From positions 1-32,247 of the forward strand of contig JAEPNQ010000048.1 of NCBI GenBank assembly GCA_017643305.1: 32,247 bases of DNA, in the 5' to 3' direction. The notes under the pieces are model-generated. The model was not told the origin of the DNA. It ran no database searches and was given only the letters and a program-made list of their open reading frames with translations. Each line of letters begins with the position of its first letter. Position 1 is the first letter of the stretch. Positions 26,889 to 32,247 of this stretch are shown here, in pieces. This DNA is from Marinibacterium sp. (GTDB taxonomy: Bacteria; Pseudomonadota; Alphaproteobacteria; Rhodobacterales; Rhodobacteraceae). Both the position numbers and the translations under genes were made by a program.

Positions 26889-26911
26889 CCGATTTCGTTC
26901 CGAGAAATCGG
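26889..26911. terminator. Inverted repeat between convergent glnD and AraC-type gene, possible terminator
   Basis: CCGATTTC (26889-26896) and GAAATCGG (26904-26911) form a perfect 8-bp stem with a 7-base loop. A T-run occurs only 13 bases later (26925-26930), so the fit to a classic terminator is partial. A weaker repeat (GGTCGG 26825-26830 with CCGACC 26844-26849) lies closer to glnD. Confidence 0.4.
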
Positions 26912-26928
26912 ATGTCCGCCATTATTTT

Positions 26929-27918
26929 TTACCTTGCAGGCGCCTCTGTGCCAGCCTTCCGCACCTGCCCCGGCGGCACGCCAAACTGTCTGCGAAACGC
27001 GCGGTTGAATGCAGGTTCGGACTGGTAACCCAGATCCGCCGCAATCCCTGCGATCGGGCGGGAGGACATCAACAACATGTCGCGCGCCTTCATCATCCGC
27101 CAATAGGCCAGATACCGCATGGCGGAGGTTCCCATCCGCTCGGAAAACCGTGCGGCAAAGGCAGATCGGGACATGCCCGCCGTCTGGGCTAGTCGAACCA
27201 GCGTCCATTCGCGCCCGGGCGCGCCATGGATCGCCGCAATCGCCCGCGCAATCTGCGGATCGCGCAGCGCGCCCAGCCAACCGCCATCTGCGTCGGGCGC
27301 AACCGCAGCCCAAGACCGGATCGCTTCTATAATCACCACATCCGCCAGCCGCAGGATCACCGCCTCACCCCCCGGTTTCAGATCCGCCGCCTCCCGCGCG
27401 ATGAATTGCAGCGTCGCCGTCAGCCAACCGCTGGCGCTAGTCCAGGCCTCCACCTGCAACATGTCGGGCAGCTGGTCGATCAACATTGCGCCCGCGGCCC
27501 TTTCAAACCGCAGGATCCCAAACATCAGCCGGGTTTCATCGCCACCGCCGCCATAGCTCAGCGTTTCATACACTTCTGACACCTTCCGGATCGGCAGTGC
27601 CTCCAGCGTTACGGGTGGCGTGTCCAAATCGCTGCTCACGTCAAACGGGCGATCATCGGTCAGGATCACCAGGCTGCCCTGATCCACCAGCACTGGCGCT
27701 TCTCCGGTACGGCGCAACCAGCATCGTCCCTGCATTGGTACGAAGAAAGACAGCACGTCGGGAAATTCCGGCACTGTAATCGCCCAGGGCGCGGTCAGAC
27801 GCGACTGGCAATGGAATGTGCCTTTCAGCTTTAGCATGCCCAACACGTCGCTCAGCGGATCGCTGATGGGTTGGGCCAGCTCTGAAGGGTCGGGGACATG
27901 TAGTTGGGTTTCAGTCAT
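26929..27918 (-). CDS. AraC-family transcriptional regulator (cupin N-terminus)
   Basis: A 329-aa regulator. The N-terminal half is a cupin-type sensing domain (FHCQSRLTAPWAITVPEF, then FFVPMQGRCWLRRTGE, then GSLVILTDDRPFDV). Residues about 225-325 form two AraC helix-turn-helix units: LVRLAQTAGMSRSAFAARF and PIAGIAADLGYQSEPAFNRA, then FRRQFGVPPGQVRK. The type resembles AraC regulators with an AraC_binding_2/cupin_6 N-terminus. The gene is divergent from a small membrane-protein gene across a 175-base gap that holds inverted repeats, so that gene is a likely target. The ligand is unknown. Start is ATG 27918; the ribosome binding site is weak. Confidence 0.9.
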   Translation of the reverse strand: MTETQLHVPDPSELAQPISDPLSDVLGMLKLKGTFHCQSRLTAPWAITVPEFPDVLSFFVPMQGRCWLRRTGEAPVLVDQGSLVILTDDRPFDVSSDLDTPPVTLEALPIRKVSEVYETLSYGGGGDETRLMFGILRFERAAGAMLIDQLPDMLQVEAWTSASGWLTATLQFIAREAADLKPGGEAVILRLADVVIIEAIRSWAAVAPDADGGWLGALRDPQIARAIAAIHGAPGREWTLVRLAQTAGMSRSAFAARFSERMGTSAMRYLAYWRMMKARDMLLMSSRPIAGIAADLGYQSEPAFNRAFRRQFGVPPGQVRKAGTEAPAR

Positions 27919-27932
27919 ATCACCGTTCTAAC

Positions 27933-28020
27933 ATACACAGACAGTTTTCCCGATGATCTTGGACGATGAGATAAGAATTTAGGCATTTTGAAAATTGTTC
28001 GTCTGTATATGCAGGCATAT
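27933..28020. promoter_or_regulatory. Candidate operator region between the AraC-type gene and the membrane-protein gene
   Basis: Two elements are visible. ATACACAGAC (27933-27942) recurs inverted as GTCTGTATAT (28001-28010), nine of ten bases, 58 bases apart. A perfect 6-2-6 palindrome, ATATGC-AG-GCATAT (28007-28020), overlaps the second copy. Paired sites flanking a divergent promoter suit an AraC-type activator, but this is inference. Confidence 0.35.
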
Positions 28021-28093
28021 TTCTCCACTATAGCTGGCTCACACGCCGGCCAGACCAGTGCACGCTGCATTCAGACAATTGAAAGGAGAACAA

Positions 28094-28510
28094 ATGATAT
28101 CCCTGTGGTTCCAGAAACTGATTCTTGCCTTGGCTGGCCTTGCCGCATTGGTCATCGGGCTGACTATCCTGCTGGCCCCGGCCGCCTTTTATGCCTTCTA
28201 CGCGCTGGACCTGGGGCCGGATCCCACCCTGCGCAGCGACTTGCGCGCTACGGCTTGTGGGCTGACACTGCTGGGTGGCCTCATGCTCAGCGGCGTGATG
28301 ATCACACGCTTGCGCTGGGCAGCCACCGCATTGGCGGGTGGCGTATTCTTCGCTTATGCCGTCGGTCGGCTGCTCAGCCTCGCACTCGATGGTGCCCCGC
28401 ATCCGGGCATGATCGACGCGGCGCTGATCGAACTGGCGCTGGGCCTGCTCTGTGGCGTCTCTCTCTGGCTGCAATCGCGCAGTCCCGCTCCGGACCGCGC
28501 CCTTGCTTGA
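28094..28510 (+). CDS. DUF4345-type small integral membrane protein
   Basis: A 138-aa protein with four predicted membrane segments: FQKLILALAGLAALVIGL, then a second near ATACGLTLLGGLMLSGV, a third at WAATALAGGVFFAYAVG and a fourth at ALIELALGLLCGVSLW. The SDLRATACGLTLLGG pattern after the first loop resembles the DUF4345 family, whose function is unknown. The ATG at 28094 was chosen over an upstream ATG because AAAGGAG sits just before it. Divergence from an AraC-type regulator suggests controlled expression, perhaps in response to a hydrophobic compound; this is inference only. Confidence 0.75.
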   Translation: MISLWFQKLILALAGLAALVIGLTILLAPAAFYAFYALDLGPDPTLRSDLRATACGLTLLGGLMLSGVMITRLRWAATALAGGVFFAYAVGRLLSLALDGAPHPGMIDAALIELALGLLCGVSLWLQSRSPAPDRALA

Positions 28511-28518
28511 CCCAATAT

Positions 28519-28546
28519 GCGGCCGGTCCTGTCATAAACTGGCCGC
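28519..28546 (+). terminator. Possible terminator after the DUF4345-type gene
   Basis: GCGGCCGGT (28519-28527) pairs with ACTGGCCGC (28538-28546), nine base pairs with one G-U, around a 10-base loop, nine bases after the stop codon. It is followed by CCCTTTCG rather than a T-run, so efficiency is doubtful. Confidence 0.4.
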
Positions 28547-28574
28547 CCCTTTCGCGCGGCATCGGAACGCGGTA

Positions 28575-28592
28575 GGTTTCGCCTGCGAAACC
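28575..28592. repeat. Inverted repeat upstream of murJ
   Basis: GGTTTCGC (28575-28582) and GCGAAACC (28585-28592) form a perfect 8-bp inverted repeat separated by two bases, 34 bases before the murJ ATG. It could be a protein-binding site or fold as a hairpin in the murJ leader. I know of no named regulator for it. Confidence 0.35.
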
Positions 28593-28626
28593 ACTCACAA
28601 GAGTTCCCCGTCCAGCAGGCGCATTC

Positions 28627-30198
28627 ATGAAACCCATTCGGCTCCTTTCGGGCTTTGTCACCGTCGGCATGTGGACATTGATGAGCCGCGTTCTGGGCTT
28701 TGTCCGTGACATCCTGATCGCTGGGTTTCTTGGCGCAGGCCCGATTGCTGAGGCGTTTCTTGTGGCCTTTGCCCTGCCCAACATGTTCCGCCGCTTCTTT
28801 GCCGAGGGTGCGTTCAACACGGCCTTCGTTCCGCTGTTTTCCAAGAAGCTAGAAGCCGGCGATGAGCCCGAACGCTTTGCCCGCGATGCCTTTTCCGCGC
28901 TTGCGAGTGTCCTGATCGTCTTCACCCTGATTGCGCAGCTGTGCATGCCATGGCTGGTGCTGGCCATGGCGGGTGGGTTCGCGGGGGATTCAAGGTTCGA
29001 TCTGGCCGTGGATTATGGCCGCATAGCCTTTCCATACATCCTGTTCATATCGCTGGCAGCGTTGCTGTCCGGTGTCTTGAACGCTACTGGGCGTTTCGCT
29101 GCGGCGGCTGCCGCGCCGGTGCTTTTGAACATCATCCTGATCTCTGCCCTCGTGCTGGGCGAATGGATGGCGGTCAAATCCGGTGTCACCGATGGGTCCG
29201 CTCACGGCCAGATCCTTGTCTGGGGTGTGCCGCTAGCCGGGATTGCGCAGCTGATCTTGGTCTGGGTCGCGGCCCGTCGCGCGGGGTTCACCCTGCGGCC
29301 AAGCTGGCCAAAAATGACACCCGACATGCGCCGCCTTGTGGTCATTGCAATCCCGGCGATGCTGGCGGGGGGCGTTGTGCAGATAAATTTACTGGTTGGG
29401 CGACAGGTGGCCAGTTTTTTCGATGGAGCAATTGCTTGGCTCAGCTACGCCGACCGTCTCTATCAACTTCCGCTCGGCGTGGTAGGCATCGCCGTTGGGG
29501 TAGTTTTGCTGCCCGACCTGTCCCGCCGCCTGGCCGCGCGCGATGATACTGGCGCACGCAACGCGTTCAGCCGTGCCGGAGAGATATCACTGGCCCTGAC
29601 CATCCCCTCTGCCGTGGCGCTGGTGGTGGTGCCCTTACCGCTGATTTCGGTGCTGTTCGAACGCGGAGCCTTTGGCGCGGATGATACCGCCGCCACGGCG
29701 GTTGCCCTTTCGATCTATGGCCTCGGCCTGCCTGCCTTCGTACTGCAAAAGGTGCTGCAACCGCTCTATTTTGCCCGTGAAGACACACGCACGCCGTTCC
29801 GGTTTGCCGTGGTTGCCATGATGGTGAACGCGGTGGCCGCGATCGGGCTGGCTTATGTGCTGGGCTTTGCTGGGGCGGCCATTGGTACCACGTTTGCGGC
29901 GTGGGTCATGGTCTGGCTGCTGGCGCGCGGGTCGCAGCAGATGGGGGAAGTTGCCCGATTCGACACCCGCTTTCGCCAACGCATCTGGCGCATCTGCCTG
30001 GCGTCTGCCGCGATGGGTGCTGTTCTGTGGGGCGTGGCGCTGGCACTAGGCCCGCTGCTGCACACCCCGTTCTGGCGCTACCCAGCGCTGGCCGTTCTGC
30101 TGGGGCTGGGCATGCTTAGCTACTTTGGCTGTGGGCAGGCGTTGGGTGCGTTCAAACTGCGCGAATTTCGCTCGGTCCTGCGGCGCGGCGGGGCCTAA
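28627..30198 (+). CDS. murJ: Lipid II flippase MurJ
   Basis: A 523-aa integral membrane protein of the MVF/MOP superfamily that flips the peptidoglycan precursor lipid II across the inner membrane. About 14 hydrophobic helices can be traced. Family marks include LMSRVLGFVRDILIAGFLGA near the N-terminus, PNMFRRFFAEGAFNTAFVPL (about 55-75, with the conserved Arg and acid residues) and YADRLYQLPLGVVGIAVGVV in the middle. The start is ATG 28627; no strong ribosome binding site is seen. The stop codon overlaps the convergent rhomboid gene's end by four bases. Confidence 0.96.
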   Translation: MKPIRLLSGFVTVGMWTLMSRVLGFVRDILIAGFLGAGPIAEAFLVAFALPNMFRRFFAEGAFNTAFVPLFSKKLEAGDEPERFARDAFSALASVLIVFTLIAQLCMPWLVLAMAGGFAGDSRFDLAVDYGRIAFPYILFISLAALLSGVLNATGRFAAAAAAPVLLNIILISALVLGEWMAVKSGVTDGSAHGQILVWGVPLAGIAQLILVWVAARRAGFTLRPSWPKMTPDMRRLVVIAIPAMLAGGVVQINLLVGRQVASFFDGAIAWLSYADRLYQLPLGVVGIAVGVVLLPDLSRRLAARDDTGARNAFSRAGEISLALTIPSAVALVVVPLPLISVLFERGAFGADDTAATAVALSIYGLGLPAFVLQKVLQPLYFAREDTRTPFRFAVVAMMVNAVAAIGLAYVLGFAGAAIGTTFAAWVMVWLLARGSQQMGEVARFDTRFRQRIWRICLASAAMGAVLWGVALALGPLLHTPFWRYPALAVLLGLGMLSYFGCGQALGAFKLREFRSVLRRGGA

Positions 30199-30893
30199 CC
30201 GCGGCGCAGCCGTTTCATCAGGTCACGCCATCCACCCGGAGCAAGGAAGATACTTAGGGCAAAGCCCATGCAGAACCCGCTCAGGTCTGCGACCCATGTG
30301 TTGTCGGTGCCAAAAAGCAGGCCAAAAAGCAGCTGGAAGCCCATCAAAAACGTGATCAGTGTGAAGGCCCGCGCCTGGTTCGCCCCGACCGAACTGAGCG
30401 AGCGCCATAAGATGTACGTGAACCCGCCGATCAGCCCGTAAACTGACGGGAACGCTCCGGTCAGCCAGACCGGATCATTCAAAAGCAGCCCGTACATAAG
30501 TGCACCGAACGCGCCGGACAGAACAAAGATAATGACAAAGGCCATCTGGCCAAAAACCTCCCCGACCATCTTGCCCATGGCCAGCAGGATCACTCCGGCA
30601 AATAATGCATGGGTAAACGTTGCGTGCACATAGCTGTAGGAAAAGAATCGGATCACATGTTCCAGTGGCCAGCGCCCGGTTTGCAACATCCAGTCAAATA
30701 CGCGATCGGAAAAGGCATAGGTCTGGATCGCCGCAGTCCGCCAGCCCACACCTTCCGGCCCGCCAATAAAACCCCGGCTTGCCAGACCGAACACAACCTC
30801 GATCCCCAGCAGGACCAGGAACAGGGCCGCGACAGCTGGCGGCAAAGGGTTAATGGCTGGAGTGTTGTCGGGTGTGTTATCGGGGCTGCTCAA
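30195..30893 (-). CDS. Rhomboid-like membrane protein lacking catalytic residues
   Basis: A 232-aa protein with about six membrane helices of the rhomboid fold. [15 protein letters not shown] followed by GKMVGEVFG matches the family's HxxxHxxxN helix 2, but the Asn is Ala (residue 99). Where active rhomboids have GxSG, this one reads GAFPSVYGL, with Phe148 in place of the nucleophilic Ser. The helix-6 histidine is Asp203 (VADLSGF). It therefore looks like a pseudoprotease. The start was set at TTG 30893 (MSSPDNTP), which has GGAG eight bases upstream; a GTG at 30974 would add 27 residues that look non-homologous. It is convergent with murJ and divergent from trpS. Confidence 0.82.
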   Translation of the reverse strand: MSSPDNTPDNTPAINPLPPAVAALFLVLLGIEVVFGLASRGFIGGPEGVGWRTAAIQTYAFSDRVFDWMLQTGRWPLEHVIRFFSYSYVHATFTHALFAGVILLAMGKMVGEVFGQMAFVIIFVLSGAFGALMYGLLLNDPVWLTGAFPSVYGLIGGFTYILWRSLSSVGANQARAFTLITFLMGFQLLFGLLFGTDNTWVADLSGFCMGFALSIFLAPGGWRDLMKRLRRG

Positions 30894-30913
30894 GCTTGGG
30901 TCTCCGCTGCTTC

Positions 30914-30942
30914 TTGACGGCGTTTCCCCCCGTGGGTAAGCG
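30914..30942 (+). promoter_or_regulatory. Probable sigma-70 promoter of trpS
   Basis: TTGACG (30914-30919), 17 bases, then TAAGCG (30937-30942), 34 bases before the trpS ATG. The -35 matches the consensus at five of six positions; the -10 is weak. Confidence 0.4.
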
Positions 30943-30976
30943 AGGCACGCAAATTTTTCCAGCCGGGAGTGCACAA

Positions 30977-31999
30977 ATGTCCGAGACCCAGTTCACACCG
31001 CGTGTGTTTTCCGGAATTCAGCCGTCGGGCGGGTTGACCCTTGGCAACTACTTGGGCGCGATCAAACGCTTTGTCGATATGCAGGGCGATGAGTTTGAAA
31101 CCGTCTATTGCATGGTCGATCTGCATGCGATCACGGCAAGGTTCATCGACCCCGACACGCTGCGCCACAATACGCGCGAACTGTGCGCAGGGTTCATCGC
31201 CGCGGGGATCGACCCGCAGCAATCCATCCTCTTCAACCAGAGCCAGGTGCCCGAACACGCGCAACTGGCCTGGATCTTCAACTGTGTCGCGCGCATGGGC
31301 TGGATGCAGCGCATGACCCAGTTCAAGGACAAGGCGGGCAAGAACGCGCAGAACCAGTCGCTGGGACTGTTTGCTTATCCGGCGCTGATGGCGGCAGACA
31401 TCCTGATCTACCACGCCACTCATGTGCCGGTGGGCGAGGACCAGAAACAGCATGTGGAACTGACCCGCGACATCGCGATCAAGTTCAACCATGATTTCGG
31501 GGTGGATTTCTTTCCTGTGACTGAACCGGTAATCGAAGGCGCTGCTACGCGGGTCATGTCGCTGCGGGACGGATCCAAGAAGATGTCAAAATCTGATGCT
31601 TCGGACATGAGCCGGATAAACATGACCGACGATGCTGATGCCATCGCCGCCAAGATCCGCAAGGCGCGCACTGATCCCGAACCTTTGCCATCCGAGCTGG
31701 ATGGTCTGGACGATCGGCCCGAAGCGCGAAATCTGGTGAACATTTACGCCGCGCTGGCCGAAACCACGCCCGAAGCGGTGATTACCGACCACGGCGGCCA
31801 GCAGTTTTCGGTGTTCAAACCCGCGCTGGCCGACCTCGCGGTGGCCAAACTGGCTCCGATTTCGACCGAGATGTCCCGCCTGATGGACGACCCGGGTGAG
31901 ATTGACCGCATCCTTGCTCATGGGGCCGAACAGGCACGTGCCATCACGGCCCCGATCCTGAAACGGACCTATGAAATTGTGGGCATGGTGGGGGCTTGA
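30977..31999 (+). CDS. trpS: Tryptophanyl-tRNA synthetase
   Basis: Charges tRNA-Trp; class I synthetase, 340 aa, full length. The HIGH-equivalent is TLGN at 21-24 in [23 protein letters not shown] is at 202-206. [20 protein letters not shown] (about 136-155) carries the tryptophan-binding Asp and the ATP-side segment. The ATG at 30977 was chosen because family similarity starts at [13 protein letters not shown] and GGGAG lies upstream; a longer open frame exists but is not supported. It is convergent with the glucokinase-like gene 12 bases downstream. Confidence 0.97.
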   Translation: MSETQFTPRVFSGIQPSGGLTLGNYLGAIKRFVDMQGDEFETVYCMVDLHAITARFIDPDTLRHNTRELCAGFIAAGIDPQQSILFNQSQVPEHAQLAWIFNCVARMGWMQRMTQFKDKAGKNAQNQSLGLFAYPALMAADILIYHATHVPVGEDQKQHVELTRDIAIKFNHDFGVDFFPVTEPVIEGAATRVMSLRDGSKKMSKSDASDMSRINMTDDADAIAAKIRKARTDPEPLPSELDGLDDRPEARNLVNIYAALAETTPEAVITDHGGQQFSVFKPALADLAVAKLAPISTEMSRLMDDPGEIDRILAHGAEQARAITAPILKRTYEIVGMVGA

Positions 32000-32011
32000 C
32001 GCCCTTCTGGC

Positions 32012-32247
32012 TCAGGCGGCTTTATCCGCCTGAATCCGCGCCGCACAGCCATGAAGGGCAGCGGCATCATCCAGGATCAGCGACACAGACGGCGCGGCGA
32101 TGATGTCCTGCATCAGATGTGGCTGCCCCAGTGCGTCCAAGAAAGGCTTTTGCGCCACGCCGAGCACCCCGCGCGCGACGCTTCCGGCAAAATACACCCC
32201 TTCGAGCGGCAGGTAATACAGGATCAGTTCGCGCAGGGCCAAGCCCA
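32012..32247 (-). CDS. glk: Glucokinase, C-terminal part (cut off by window end)
   Basis: The frame is open to the window end; 78 C-terminal residues are visible. ELILYYLPLEGVYFAGSVARGVL matches the end of the E. coli-type glucokinase fold, where IYIVGGV is followed by a helix, and the tail SLILDDAAALHGCAARIQ matches the closing VYLIVHDNPGLLGSG-type segment. Glk phosphorylates glucose to glucose-6-phosphate with ATP. The catalytic and glucose-binding residues lie outside the window, so the call rests on the C-terminus only. The stop is TGA at 32012. Confidence 0.75.
   Translation of the reverse strand, partial: GLALRELILYYLPLEGVYFAGSVARGVLGVAQKPFLDALGQPHLMQDIIAAPSVSLILDDAAALHGCAARIQADKAA

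Noticed and set aside
30894-30974. A longer rhomboid start at GTG 30974
   Set aside because: It would run back almost to the trpS start and add non-homologous residues; TTG 30893 has a well-placed GGAG.

Overview
The window looks like chromosomal DNA of an alphaproteobacterium of the order Rhodobacterales (Roseobacter/Rhodobacter group). This rests on several things seen together: an F1 ATP synthase operon (atpA-G-D-C) without F0 genes attached, an RpoHII-type heat-shock sigma factor, a cobU/cobC pair, the divergent rsmI-yraN-gshB versus LppC-glnD block, the GC-rich codon use and the protein sequence style. I cannot name a genus. No tRNA, rRNA, CRISPR array, prophage or insertion sequence was recognised, and no gap between genes exceeds about 215 bases.

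Layout. 1-4145: 3' part of the F1 ATP synthase operon, closed by a clear terminator. 4359-4709: small H-type lectin-domain protein. 4744-5763 (minus): PRPP synthetase. 5871-7273: a kappa-GST/HCCA-isomerase-like protein translationally coupled to an alpha/beta hydrolase. 7286-9078 (minus): a decaying stretch with a short-chain dehydrogenase that has lost its catalytic lysine and a wrecked FHA/trypsin-like protease gene. 9130-11142 (minus): M3 oligopeptidase. 11271-12482: Cys/Met-metabolism PLP enzyme. 12584-17014 (minus): a tight co-directional string rpoH2, chaN-like, coaBC, dut and membrane-anchored moeB/thiF. 17113-18960: cobU, cobC and a GST gene cut short by a stop codon. 19017-20531: comM. 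20532-22789 (minus): rsmI, yraN, gshB. 22875-26814: LppC-like lipoprotein and glnD. 26929-28510: AraC-type regulator divergent from a DUF4345-type membrane protein. 28627-32247: murJ, an inactive-looking rhomboid (minus), trpS and the end of a glucokinase gene (minus).

How the genes fit together. Most are housekeeping: energy (ATP synthase), nucleotide and cofactor supply (prs, dut, coaBC, cobU/C), redox (gshB, GST family), nitrogen signalling (glnD), envelope building (LppC, murJ), translation (trpS, rsmI) and proteolysis (M3). The most informative regulatory signals are a sigma-E-like promoter in front of rpoH2, which would place rpoH2 and its coupled chaN-like gene in a singlet-oxygen/heat response, and a near-perfect CtrA box in front of comM.

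I found no clearly new multi-gene system. The unusual material is gene decay and loss of active sites (protease pseudogene, SDR with Asn for Lys, truncated GST, pseudo-rhomboid) plus a few uncharacterised regulatory elements. All functional calls come from reading motifs by eye; no database search was run.
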